Counted from the first letter of the stretch, positions 35,520-47,153 are shown. The stretch: 64,000 nucleotides of DNA from Sophora flavescens (GCA_030762895.1 JAUPTC010000016.1:682001-746000), one strand, 5' to 3'. Numbers and translations: made by a program. The notes: generated by a model not told the origin, from the sequence alone.

Positions 35520-35855
35520 AACCTATTAACGTCAGTTGTTTATTACAACTGGCGTTAAAATGATACCTTTAACGTCAGTTCTTTATAACAACTGACGTTA
35601 GTTTTAACAAAATCAACGTCCGTTGTCTTAAAGAACTGACGTTAATAGTTTTATGTTTAACGTCAGTTGTTTAAAAAACTGACGTTAATTTTTACAAAAT
35701 TAACGTCAGTTTTGTTAAAGAACTGACGTTAATAGTTTTATATTAAACGTCAGTTCTCAACTGACGTTAAAATATTAACTATTAACGTCAGCTGTATTTA
35801 CGTCAGTCGGTACTCTGACGTAAAAAATCAATTTTAACTGACGTAAAAAGCACTT
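35520..35855. repeat. Right subterminal hairpins of the Ulp1 CACTA
   Basis: About ten alternating ACGTCAGTT and AACTGACGT arms run up to the CACTAGTG end. They match the left end but with different spacing. The 35271-35519 gap holds only the 3' UTR and AT-rich DNA. Confidence 0.88.
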
Positions 35856-35867
35856 ATTGCACTAGTG

Positions 35868-38695
35868 TGGGTTTGGTAGGATTTTGTTCATGTGTTGTCA
35901 TGTATGATCATGTATTTCATATGACATGTATGTCTATACACTCTAATCCATGTTAGTTTATTAAAATGAAAATCCTTACTCAAAATCTCTATGTTGGCCG
36001 AACCCTAGGTCGATGAGATTTGATGAGTTTTGTTTAAAGTCTCCATCCATGATCTTGGTTGATTAAGGACCATTAATCCATGATTTAATCATGATTAGGA
36101 ATTTTAGTCACCCAAAGCCCTTGAAGCCGTGACCATGTATAAGGGTTTTGAATGTTTTAGTCTCTTGATTTGTAATTATTTGATTGTAGTGGTTGAAGGT
36201 TGAGTGAGTGCGACGTATACGCGACATCCGGACTTCCGAAGAAATTCACTAATTCACAAGAAACTCTACGAAAGGTAAGAGGGGAATACCTGAGGGATAT
36301 ATTCAATGGCTATATGCTACCCTGTGTTTGTTTGTAATTATTTGTCTGTTAGTATTTATTTAAGTAGTTTAAATTATGGTATTTGTATATGTGTTGGTTT
36401 AATTGCGTTTAATTATTTATCTGTAATTATATTATGTTGCTGTGATGCATGATCTTCCTGGAAATATCTTTGTGATATTATTGTTGGTTGTTGTGTGAGA
36501 AGCCTGACAGTGGTCAGTGCCCAATTTAATAAATTGGATAAAAGCTTTAAGAAGCTTCGTAAATTATATTTAATGTTTTAACGGTAAAATATTGATATAT
36601 AATATTAATGGAAATTTTTATTTGGGAAAAATAAGGAATTTTGGAAAATATTATTATTTTAATAATTTATTTCTGTAAGAGTGAATTATGAGTCACAATG
36701 AGAGCGAAACCGTTAAAAAATTTTTGCACTGCTAATTTTTACGTAAGAAATTTCGGGATAATATAAAATATTATTTTATAAAATTAATTGTTGAAAATAA
36801 GTTAATTATGATTTTAGAAAATTGTTTAAGTGGGAAAAGCTAATTTTTGGCTTAAAAAGCTTTAAAAATGATAATTGACGGCAAATTTGGAAAATTGTAG
36901 ACGGCAAGTATATTGAAACGGCAGGGTATATTTTAAGTAAGTTGAAACCTCAAGTGACTCACTTTTGTGAAAACAAATCATTATTATTTAAAGATTTTAT
37001 TGATGAATTTCCAATTTTAAAAGATTTTCTGAAAACAAAAATTAATTCAACCGTGTTGAAAGTGCTGTTGAACTTAGTAACCGAGACGTCGGGGTACTAA
37101 GGTTCTTTGTTGTTATGGACTTGGGGTCCTTTGGACTTTGGGGTCCTGTACTGTATACGTGGTGTATACCGTATTTAAACATTTAAGATGTTTTTATTAC
37201 CACGAACCTATGACTGGTGCATCGGTCGAGAGGTGTCGTGATTGAGCACGCGGACAGTGAGGTCCTATGTTGTAATGAAAGTTTTAAAGATGTTAAAACT
37301 ATGTGAGTCGTAAGCCATTTTGAGCTTCGGCAAAGAAAGATTGAACACAAAGAAAAGAGTTATGAGCAAAAGTGTTTTGCATGCATTTGGCAGACGTGCC
37401 CGCAGTTCTGTGTTTGATTACCTTGCGGCGTCAGGTATTTCATACTATGTTTTCCTCATTGTTCCCGGGTTGGACAATGAGACCCCATCTACGTTGCTAT
37501 CACTGATGCCCTGGGTGTGGACAATGTGCGATGGGTTTTGGCTGTGTGCCTGTTTGCCTAGTATAGCAATGGAGCCTGATCAACTCACCACGTGTTGCGA
37601 TATCTCATGAGATTAGGGCGAAATTAGATGACGAATTTGAAGTGTTCATGCATAATTTTTCACACGATGATGTTTGGGGTGTTGAACCCACTGATAAACT
37701 ATTTGCTTATGAGTGTTTGTGTTTGGTAAATGTGTATGTGTTTTATGTGGTGTCTAGTATGTAGTTGTCGAGTAAAATCCATATATTGGTTTCTCACTCT
37801 TACATGTTTAGATGGAACCGGATATACCTCTGGTACATTCGAGGATCCGATCGATCACCTTTGATCGAGCTCAGTTTGGTGGTGCCTGGGAGATTAACCC
37901 TGGGGCACTCAGCGCCAGCTATCATGGTCCCTGTAGAGAAGTAATTGGCACGGTGGAGGAAGGACCGCAGCAAAGGACACACGTTGTTGAGACTGTTGAG
38001 GTATCTCTACCTCCAGTATGGTTATACCTACAGTACTTGGCTGAGCACAGGTTACTTGATTTGCCACCTCAGCCAAATCCGCTTCAGATAGTAGGACCCG
38101 AAGTACCTCCTACTGAGGTAGTTTTGGATGAGGGCGAGGAGGACCCGGATGAATACTTTGAGGACGATATTGAGTTTCACCCTCCTGCTGTTGATGATGA
38201 TGATTCTTCCGACGACGTAGCGGGAGCGAAGATCAGACACATCTGTTGTAGGTGGGGTTGATCATCATGATCTCCCCAATGGGTTTCATTAGCTTGACCA
38301 GCTATAGGTATAGTTCTAGGGTAGCGAGTCTTGTCAGTTTTTGATCTGGCTACGGAGAGCCATGAGTTTTTGGTATGGTTTTGGACCACTCGTTGCTTAT
38401 ATGTATATGTCTTTCTTTTTTTTACTTAGTTTGATGGAGAATAGCCTATACTTATGAGGGATCTTTTGTTATCTCCTATTATAGGTAGGATGTATTTATA
38501 AGGTGATGCATATATATAGATATACATATATGTTTGTTTATGTGTACAATGGTTCTATGTTAAAGAAAAAAAAATCAGCACTATTTTCGTAAGGGACGTT
38601 TACCTTAAAGTATATTTTCCGAAAGTAACCAGCATTTAATAATTTAATTTTCTTTATTTGGGTAACTATGTGATGACCCTAGAAGGGGTGTCGCA
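35868..38695 (+). repeat. 3' LTR of the Tekay element, right part
   Basis: After the second TGG the LTR continues GTTTGGTAGG, collinear with 19736-22585, ending GGGGTGTCGCA at 38695 and followed by the duplication GATGT. Confidence 0.95.
37812..38281 (+). pseudogene. 3' LTR copy of the LTR-encoded ORF, frameshifted near the end
   Basis: It matches the 21693-22181 frame almost residue for residue (WEINPGALSASY, VETVEVSLPPVWLYLQYLAE, DEGEEDPDEYFEDD). An 8-base deletion near 38230 shifts the frame, replacing the normal tail by IRHICCRWG. The upstream acceptor TTTAG is kept. Confidence 0.7.
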
Positions 38696-38700
38696 GATGT

Positions 38701-39078
38701 CAAGAATGATAGTAAAATTAATTTTCTAAAGTATATGATTTTTGGATATTTTGGTAATTTGGATATTGAAATACATTTGAATATCATATATCTCTAATTA
38801 TACTTATTGATCTAGAAAATATATGATATCATAACCATGATATGAAATTGATACTTTGTCAAAATAGCTTCAAGTTTCTTTAACCCAAATAATTTTGTGC
38901 ATTTTATTGCATGATAAGTTGTTACATACCACATAAAGTGTTTGGTTAAGAAACTTGTGACATGGCTTCACTTGAAAATTATTGTGATAATAATGACAAC
39001 TTAAAATGGCGTTAAACATTTGGAAGCGAAGCAATTGATGTCAAATATATTTTGAAAAATAAAAATATGATGGTTAAA
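38701..39078. other. Continuation of the old host element
   Basis: AT-rich, non-coding. It joins directly to 18231 if the Tekay element and one GATGT are removed, and to 43489 if the solo LTR is removed. Confidence 0.6.
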
Positions 39079-42000
39079 TGCGACACCCCATTCCCATGGT
39101 ATCACATTTACCTAACATGTTACAAAAATCAAACTTAACGAAAATATTAATTTGTTGGTTTCCTTTGGAAAACAAAATAAATTTAATAATTTTTTATGCT
39201 TGTCAAAATAGTGATAATTTCTTTTTCTTTTTCTTTTTCTTTAAGGTGCACATACCCAAACACCAGTAACATAATATACATCACTATATATTACACATAT
39301 GCATCAAGGTTTTACAGAAGACCTTTTTCCTACCAGGTTACCATCTACTGTCACACATATATTACAACAAACTGAAAACATCCTAACTTTGTCATAGTGA
39401 GAGTCTGAAAAACACTACTCAAAAGATGGCTCTCAGCAGCCACTAAGTCGGACTAATCTAAAATCTCACTCTACCCATAAAAACTACATCCTACAGCTGG
39501 TCACCACTATAGAAACCCATTGGAGAGTCCAGTATAAACTCCCCCACCTCCAGGAAGTGTCTCTGGAGAGGATACATCAGCCCCCTTTCCAACATCCGGA
39601 ACTACTCCATTATCCAATGGAACATAGTCCGGATCAACCATCGAATCCTCCTCCATCTCCACTTGTGCCTCCTCCGGGATCAAGACTATGGGTCCAGGAG
39701 GTGACTCCGGGGCTACCTGCTGTAAAGGCTGAACGTACGGAAGTGGTTGATGCTCTAAGTCCCCGTGTTGTACCAGATATCGTAGGATCATCCAAATGGG
39801 AGGTAGTGAAACCTCGATCGTCTCCTTGCTATGAATAAGCTGTTATGGTCTGTCCGCTACAGTCCCTCAGAGTGTCCTCATCGAACCAGTATAGGTAGCA
39901 CTCCGAGCCCCTGGATTGATCACCCAGGCGTTCCCTTGATCAGCATTGTCAAACATCAGGGCTCGGACCCCCGAGTAGTTCAGATCCGCTGCACCCGGAT
40001 CCTTCTGAACATGTATATATATATATATATATATACCACATAGAAGAGGAAACAACAAACAAATATACAAGGGTGAGTTACTAACATATGAGTTTGATAA
40101 GACAACCCCATGCACGACACACAAACAGCATATACCATATATTCACAACATACAAAATTATCCAAACAGTAGATTAATTTTATCCAAAGGGTTTCATACC
40201 CGACAGTCATCGTCATTTTATAAAAATTCATGACACTTCAATATTCAGGCTCTATTTTGATACCTAATCTATGGAGATCCCACAACTTTCTGTTTCATTT
40301 TGAGCTAACCAAGCTCCGCACATGGCACATTGTAAAACAAAATAAAACAATGTCCAAGAGAACACATAACACACTGGTAACACTCAGTACACCAAGGTTA
40401 TTGTACAAAAAAGTAACTCATTGGCTCACACAGAATCCCAATGGTCACTGTGATCAATAGAGTTTATTGTCCATAACCTACTGCATCACTGCGAACCTCA
40501 ATAGTTATCGCATAAAATTTGATACACAGTCCAGTAAAGATACATTGGCTCACACATAATCCCAATGATCACATGGAAACATAGTCTATAACAGATACAT
40601 TGATCCACTCATGACTCAATGATCATAACACATAACACGTCTGCCAACAATGCATGAGAAAAACTTTAATTCTCGTTTCGTTTTCTTTGTCGTAAAAATA
40701 TTTCCTTGTCAAAGCACAAAGCTCACGACCATGCTTAATTTCATATTAAGACTTTTCACTTAAACAAACACAGGACACACAAACCAAATGTTTTAAACTC
40801 AACACAGGACACGCAGTCCGAGTGCCCAATCGCAAAGCCCTAAGCTGATGCACCAGCCTTAGGCTCATGGATATGGAACTCGCATTTTCCACATCAAATT
40901 TAGGACACACAGTCCACAAAACCATTACAGGACACTCACTCCAATGACACAGATCCTTAATCTATGTTTCCACTAAACACTAGAACCCCGACGTCTCGGT
41001 CCCTAGGTTCATTTATCCTCTTGTAAACCATTTCGTTCAGTGAAAAACAAATACAAAACCAAATCTCCGAAAACTTATCCAAGTTTAATGGAATAATTTA
41101 ACTGAATAAAAATCTTCTTACAGAAATCCTTTTCTGTTAAAACGTTGATAAAATGTGAAATTCATTGATAATTCCTTTTCTTTCCAATCACTTTATTTCT
41201 GAAAATGGTTCTCAATAAAAGTCAACTTTCAAAAAGTCCTTATGAAATAAAATTTCATAATAATAAAATAACTATTTTTATCCAAAAAAAATTTAATAAA
41301 AATCTTTTTATAACTTAAATGACTTTTCTGTCATAAGTAATCGTTCTGGCGGCTATATATATTACGTTATTTTCGGAACTTAATCACTTTAAATAACATT
41401 TTATAATAAACTTGAATTTATTTTGGAAAAACTAGAGCCTGTGAAAAATTTTCACAGTTTCGCCCTTATTGTCACCTATTGACACGTTATCCACAAAAAT
41501 ATTATTAAAATAATATTTTTTCACTTTTTCTCAAAATTCCCCAAATTAACCACTCTGATTAGTTATTCAAGCTTATTAAGCTTTTATCCTCAAATTAATT
41601 TAAACACTGACCAATGTCAGGTTTCTCAGCCCATCACTCAACAATAGATAATTACATCGCAGAATAGCATGATATATATCCAATTCATGACATGCATCAC
41701 AATTATAATACAACAATATAATTATAATCATGGACAACAACATATCTCAATTACTTGAGTAAACATATAATCAATCCAACAATTAACAGTAAACAGTTTA
41801 AAATCACAAGATATTACTATAGACAATTGACAGACAACTCCAACAATAGGCATGTGATTATCTTAAACTCCGGGCATACTCCCCTTACCTCTTAGAGATT
41901 CGAACTAACGGTTTCAAGCAATCTCCTGATTTCGGTCCGATTTCCTCCGTCGACTTAGATCAAACCAACCCGATCAATTCCTTCATAACGAATTGCAACC

Positions 42001-43483
42001 AAAATAAATCAAAATCAAACAACAACACACTTAATCAAGAGGGTTAGGGTTCGGCCTCTTCTAAAATTCTAGGTTGGGAAAGTTAAAAAATTTCTAACTT
42101 AGGGATTTATGATCCTTAAGCAACTTAAACATGATTATGCACTTAATCTAAGATCATGAACTAAGAACTTTGAATGAAATTCATCTAGCTCCAAGAACTA
42201 GGGTTTCGGTTTTCACAAGATCAAAAGGCTAGGGATTTTGAAATTTTCTCAACTCTTGGATTCAACAAGTGTACATAACATAGAGTTGGATTTAAGTGTC
42301 ACAAGACAACTTTGAATCAAAAATTCATCCAACACCCATAGTTAGGGTTTCGGCCCTTTTGAATAAAATAGGATAGGGTTTGATTTTTGGTTTTCTACTC
42401 ACTTACATACAATAGCTATCATGGTCTTAAGAGATTAAATCATGAATCGTGACTTAAAGTTGAAACAAAATCCATGAACACCTAACCTACATAGGTTCAG
42501 CCTAGCTTAGAAAAATAAGGAAGAAATTTCTTTTGATCACATGCTTCTAGATTATGAATATAGGCATCAAGATGAGTTCATAGAAATTGGTTTCAAATCA
42601 AAAGGAGTTTTCTACAATTTCTTATGAATTTTTTGAAGAAAGCTTCATGAACTTTGAAGAAATTGATGATCATGATGGTTAAAGGTATGAACTCATAAAA
42701 GTTGTGAAGAGAAGAACTTAGAAAGCCAAGATTAAGAGAGGTTACCTCTTGGAATACAAAGAAATGGATGAGTTTAGTGGTGTTCTTCACAAAATCACTT
42801 TGATGTTCTTATGGTGTTCTTGAGTTCTTAAGGCAAAAAGCTTAAGTTCATAAGAAAGATGACATGAATGAATGAAGAATTTGCCTAAGTGATGGCTAAG
42901 TGAAGGGGGACCATGGGTTTTGGGGGCATTTTGGTCCAAAAACTCAATGGCAAGGCTTGTAAAAATCATGTGAAGCTAGGGGTAAAATAGTCTTTTCCAT
43001 ACAAAACATCTAATGTCATTAATGTTCCATTATGGCCATTATGACTCGGATAGGATCATCATAAATGCACATCACATCAATCACGTCAGTCATATAAGCT
43101 TCGTTGCTCACCCCCTGATTCATCTGACTCGGGTTTTCCTAGAGATATCTCGACGTTTTTGCCGGCAGCAAATATAATATTATATTTTTATGCTAAATTT
43201 TTCAAAACTCCCAGTATCATAGAAAATACGATAAAAACATTATTCATCTCGTTCACGAATTAAAATTAGGTTTTCTGAGCACTAAACTTTTAGTGTCTGT
43301 GAAAACGCAGACCGGGTTCTATTTGAATTTTCAACCCAAAATTTTATCGTAACTCTAAGATATAAAGCATGACATGAAAATGACAGTGGTTTACCCAAAA
43401 TCATTTTGAGTCTCGGATAAAAATATATGCATTTATATATTTATTACCGACATTTGAAAGCAGTGAAAAATCGGGGTGTTATA
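39079..43483 (-). mobile_element. Solo LTR of a Tekay-like retrotransposon, 4,405 bp
   Basis: Read on the minus strand it begins TATAACACCCCG (the TG start mutated to TA) and ends GGGGTGTCGCA. Perfect 5-bp duplications TTAAA flank it (39074-39078, 43484-43488), and no internal region is present. The family is diverged from the 18237 LTRs but shares the layout: start motif, splice donor (AAGAG/GTAAGG near 41888), acceptor and the LTR-encoded ORF. Unequal recombination between the two LTRs of a full element is the usual origin. An (AT)n run lies at 40016-40034. Confidence 0.92.
39507..40004 (-). pseudogene. Homologue of the LTR-encoded ORF in the solo LTR
   Basis: A 166-codon frame runs from the acceptor CAG at 40005 to the stop at 39507 without frameshift, broken by two stops (one at a likely Gln codon). 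It reads KDPGAADLN, VRALMFD, AWVINPGARSATY, KETIEVSLPPIWMILRYLVQ and an end at LSNGFL, aligning along its length with the 21693 protein. The ATG of the other family is AAG here, so translation would need an upstream exon. Confidence 0.65.
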
Positions 43484-43488
43484 TTAAA

Positions 43489-44566
43489 CACGTTTGTGTT
43501 GATTTTGTGTTAGTTGCTCCATTAGCCAAGGACTCGGGCCTTAGGATTTAAAAATCATGTTGACAACATGGGCATTGTGAGTTCGTATAATGGGCTTGGT
43601 TAGTGGGAGCTTGAGTTTTATGTAACTCTTCTCTATGATGTCATATTTTTATTTTGAACATTTTGGTGTTTCTTGTGATATTTTTCATTTGATTTGAGAA
43701 ATTAATGATGAGTTGAACATTATTTTTTTTTATACTTTTGTATATATTTATATCAAATGTGAAAATTTAAAGCTCGGTGGCATTAGGACCACTATGCCCG
43801 TGGTTGACACCATGTTGGAGCTGAGGCATTATGAATATTTAAGCTCGGTGTCTTTGGGACCACTATGCCCATGGTCAATGTCATGTTGGAGCTGAACCAT
43901 TATGAATTTCTTCATCTCGGTGTCTTTGGGACCACTATGCCCGTGGTCGATGCCATGTTGGAGCTGAGGCATTATGAATTTCTTAAGCTCGGTGTCTTTA
44001 GGACCACTATGCCCGTGGTCGATGCCATGTTGGAGCTGAGGCATTATGAATTTTTAAAGGCTCGGTATCGATTGGATCATTATGCCCATGGTTGATGCCA
44101 TGTTTGAACTGAGACATTATGTATGTTGAAGCTAGGTGTTGTTGGAACCATTGTGCACGTGGTCGACACCTTGTTGGAGTCGAGGCATGATGGTTATTTT
44201 TATTAACCATGTAGTTTCTTTGGCCTTCTGGCATTTGAGAGAAACTGAGGACTGACAAAGAAAATGACAATATGACTGTTTGATCACATTGGCATGTCAT
44301 TTTCTTGCTACACTCCACATCGATGACTAGTCGACGGAGTCGGTAATATTTGTAACTATGGAAGGTCCCATATCAATAAAAGGTATGACTACCGCCATGA
44401 TTCGATATTACTTGGATTTTTTTGGATGGAGTCTTAATTAGGCGTTGCATCTTGGGATCATTTGTTTTGTGGCCACATTAAATATATGTTATTAGCCCGA
44501 GAGTCATTTTCGAAAATGTTTTCTACAAATTAAAATTACACAATTGATTTTGCCCAAGTGGGAGAA
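43489..44566. other. 3' non-coding part of the old LTR element with a 72-bp minisatellite
   Basis: Tandem units start at 43771, 43842, 43914, 43986, 44059 and 44130 (71-73 bp each). They contain AGCTCGGTGTC, GGACCACTATGCCC, TGGTCGATGCCATGTTGGAG and CTGAGGCATTATGAATT. Because 72 is a multiple of 3 the array is open on both strands, which creates spurious repeat ORFs. Downstream, AAGTGGGAGAA just before 44567 is a good polypurine tract. Confidence 0.75.
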
Positions 44567-44992
44567 TGTTAGAATTATTTCTAATAATTCTTGTGGGCTG
44601 CAATCGATTGTGGTTTTTGGTTTGCGAAAAATGGGCTAATGTTATGATCCATTTGATGATGCTTAAGCCCGCTGATATGGTGATTTGTTTGTAATGGGCT
44701 ATTGGCACCTAATTTTGATCTGTGTAGGTGATAGTGTAGGCCTTAATCTATAGGCCCGTAATGGGAGGTGCCTAGAGTTATTGTTACTATTATATATAGT
44801 TGGCTAGGTCCCATCTGCCATCATTGATAATATAATCAGTTGCTCCACGACTTGCCCCATTGATGGCTGTGAATTAGGAGTGCGTGAACAGGCAGGGGAA
44901 GGCTTGGTCTTTTGTTTGAGGTGAGGCAGTTCTTATTTTCATTCTAGTGAATCATGTCTTCAACAAGTAAGTAATCTGTGTTCTAAAATTCA
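44567..44992 (+). mobile_element. 3' LTR of the old LTR retrotransposon
   Basis: It starts TGTTAGAATTATT right after a polypurine tract and ends near CTAAAATTCA, about 426 bp. TATATATAGTTGG near 44793 is a possible TATA box. No 5' partner LTR is visible in the window. I would guess Ty1/Copia from the short LTR, but no coding region supports this. Confidence 0.55.
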
Positions 44993-45367
44993 TATAATAG
45001 ATTCTATTTTTTGCTTACACCTATAGCTTCCAAGCCAAATTCCATCAAGCTTGGCTTCAAGGGCTTTAGGTGCATGGACATCTTGAAATCTAACAAAACC
45101 AAACCTCTTCCCAAATTTGTCTTTCTTGAGTGGAATGAAAACATCTCTCACCCTACCCCATTTGAGGAACACTTTCCTCAAATCTTCTACCCCATAGCTA
45201 TTTGGAAAATTGTAAAAGTAATAGGTTGGTGTCCCTGCAAACAACTTGGGAAAGCTTGCAGGTTGGTTCTTTTCGAACTTCCTATCTCTCCATCCAGGAT
45301 GATATGGAATATGCTGGCAACTCTCCCTGTACGATATTTGCTTTGAGAATTTATCTGCCCCTCTCAC
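44993..45367 (-). pseudogene. LINE ORF1 fragment with an RRM domain
   Basis: The ATG at 45367 begins a frame with basic residues, then an RNA recognition motif: YYFYNFPNSYGVEDLRKVF, RDVFIPLKKDKFGKRFGFVR, DVHAPKALEAKLDGIW. The order (short basic leader, RRM with FxxFP, KRFGFVRF) is that of ORF1-type proteins of plant L1 LINEs, common in legumes. It ends by stop next to the LTR end at 44992, so the LTR element truncated it or inserted into it. The role of intact ORF1 is binding LINE RNA. Confidence 0.65.
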
Positions 45368-46015
45368 CTCGATTGCTGGTTGTTTGAAAAAAGGGGAGAG
45401 GTTCTCCTCAGAGTTTCCTTTTCTCCCTGTGATTCTCTTGTAACCCTCAAAACATCCGAATAGGGCTTTATATCCCTAATCTTCGTTGTAACCATCCTCC
45501 CCTTGAAACTACTAAGTTCCAGTGTCTGGTTGATCGTTTTAATTGTGTGAAGGTTTTATTTGTTTATATTTTGGAAAATCAATTTTTGAGTTGTTAATTC
45601 CAATTTAAACAAATAATTTTTAAATTTGGTTACTCATTGAAGGAGACTGTGGGCCAACAGGGAAACCCGACCCCCGCTGGGGGCGACCGGACGGGGGTGG
45701 GGAACCTTGACGGAGAGCGGGGCTGGGTCGAAGAAGGTAAAGCACGCCCCCATTACCAACCCTACCTTACTCTGTTGCGTGAAATTTGGTAGCTTGATCT
45801 TTCTTCTATTTTTTTTGTTAATTTTTTAATAAAAATCCTGACTAATTAAGCAGAAGCCAATGCAAGAAAAGAAAGATGGATAAAGATTTGTTATCTCATT
45901 TTGGTGTACCACACTCGTCCCCATCAATAATACCTTATTAGATATCCTACCTTTTTACCATTATTTTAACTTATGTCACAAGATATTATTAATAAGAACA
46001 TAATATTATTAACCT
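45368..46015. other. LINE 5' leader and a short GC-rich block
   Basis: 45368-45560 is probably the 5' leader of the minus-strand LINE. 45655-45760 is a striking GC-rich block (GACCCCCGCTGGGGG, CCGGACGGGGGTGGGG) in AT-rich surroundings, typical of certain plant repeats but not assigned. The remainder is AT-rich and empty. Confidence 0.4.
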
Positions 46016-46301
46016 TATGTTTGGTTCAGTAGCGTAGCGGAGGAGGAGGATTTTAAAACTAATTTACTTTAAAACCCTTAAAAATATTAGAAAAAACATA
46101 TAAGTAGAATACTTTAAGTAATCTATTCAAGATATTTTAAATTCCCCTCGTCTACCCTCCAAATCCTCCAATATTGGAGGGAGTCAAAATTGACCAAAAA
46201 GACATGAGGGATTTTGCTTCCCTCCCCTTCAAAAAAAATGAGCAAAACACAAAATGTTTAAAATAATCCCCCATCTCCCATCCATTTCCCTCCAACCAAA
46301 C
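46016..46301. mobile_element. Possible MITE
   Basis: The ends TGTTTGGTT... and ...AACCAAACA are inverted and are followed by purine-rich (GGAGGAGGAGG) or pyrimidine-rich (CCCTCC) tracts. No convincing target duplication was found. Confidence 0.4.
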
Positions 46302-46357
46302 AATATATCCTATAAGAGTTAAAGAGAAGGAAACCACGTTTAGTTGTGGTTTAGGCT

Positions 46358-46559
46358 TTTTTTTTGTTTTTTTTTTTTTGTGAACCCGGATATCCTCCGG
46401 TCGGGAGCCAGAGACTAATCCCTCAAGGTACTGAGATCTATTTAAGGGATTGACCTCTTCCAATAGATGCTCTTCCATATGTATGAGCTATGAATCTCAC
46501 CACTGACCACATGCTTAAGAAATCCAGTTATCTACAAACTATGTCACATCATGTTGGTG
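46358..46559 (-). mobile_element. tRNA-derived SINE, about 200 bp
   Basis: A 15-bp target duplication GTTGTGGTTTAGGCT flanks it (46343-46357 and 46560-46574). The T-rich run at 46358-46380 is the poly(A) tail of a minus-strand element. On that strand TGGTCAGTGG resembles an RNA polymerase III A box and GGTCAATCCC a B box about 50 bases later. The body includes CTCCCGACCGGAGGATATCC. It is non-autonomous and depends on a LINE. Confidence 0.85.
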
Positions 46560-46574
46560 GTTGTGGTTTAGGCT

Positions 46575-47014
46575 GACCACATCAAGTTCAAATAATCAAA
46601 TTATAAGAGTCAAATAATGTCTTGTAATTCAAGGAATCTGATTTGTTTAATTTGCTGATGTTTTACGTACTATATATTTAAAAAATAATTATAGAGAAAG
46701 GAGGGGATTTGATTGTGAGAGGAGCAACGACTGAACTCCTTGGACATAGACTCACAGCTCCGCGACACAGAAACAGTAAATGATTTTGTGCATAATTCTG
46801 ATGTAATTTCCCATGAAGTTGAAGTTGAAGTTGAAGTTGCATTTGTGTTCCACATTGTCAAGGTTTTTAGGTTGTACAATGCTTATATATGTTTGGTCAT
46901 CTTCATCCATGTTAAATGTTCTTGGATCTTACTCCCAAAAGTTAACTCAAATGATGTATTTCACATTTTTTAAATGAGTTGGGACGTGTTAATTTAGTTA
47001 TTACCCATAACTAA
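46575..47014. other. No feature recognised
   Basis: AT-rich DNA with a small GAAGTT repeat near 46815-46838. No exon or element end was found. Confidence 0.4.
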
Positions 47015-47153
47015 ATGTGATGCTGCTTCTCATCCATCCCAATATTGCTTTCAGTTTAAGGTAATTAACTTTTATTAACCATTCATAACTAAGTTATATT
47101 TCACCCGATAGAGTCCCCGCCAAGAGTACGCGGGCTCCTGGTTCACACCCATA
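47015..47153 (+). pseudogene. Decayed paralogue of the small-peptide gene
   Basis: GCTGCTTCTCATCCATCCC matches the end of exon 1 at 9310-9328. Then AACCATTCATAACTAAG matches the intron, and CCGATA...CTCCTGGTTCACACCCATAA matches exon 2. The signal-peptide start and most of the intron are deleted, and the exon 2 reading frame shifts, though its last codons still give PGSHP and stop. The collinear 3' flank runs to about 47830, interrupted by an (AAT)n run and a MITE. It is non-functional. Confidence 0.65.

Larger units (their letters stand above)
28813..35867 (+). mobile_element. CACTA transposon carrying a Ulp1-like gene, 7,055 bp
   Basis: It starts CACTAGTGGAAAATA and ends ATTGCACTAGTG, so the termini share CACTAGTG. 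The 3-bp duplication TGG flanks it (28810-28812, 35868-35870), and the intact 5' LTR shows the empty site with a single TGG. Both ends are filled with AACGTCAGTT/AACTGACGTT hairpins. It carries a Ulp1-type multi-exon gene but no TNP2 transposase, so movement would need another element's transposase. Confidence 0.95.
18237..38695 (+). mobile_element. Ty3/Gypsy Tekay/Del-type chromovirus, nearly complete
   Basis: The element is bounded by TG...CA LTRs (18237-22585 and 27309-38695) and a perfect 5-bp duplication GATGT (18232-18236, 38696-38700). Between them lie PBS, gag, protease, RT, RNase H, integrase and a chromodomain-like tail in one reading frame broken only by stops. LTRs of about 4.3 kb, the iMet primer site and the C-terminal chromodomain fit the Tekay (Del) lineage. 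The 3' LTR holds a CACTA element; without it the two LTRs are 4,349 and about 4,329 bp. It is non-autonomous now because of the stops. Confidence 0.95.

Noticed and set aside
43829..44095. Repeat proteins on both strands of the 72-bp array
   Set aside because: Open frames follow from a unit length divisible by three. No start context, splice sites or homologues support translation.
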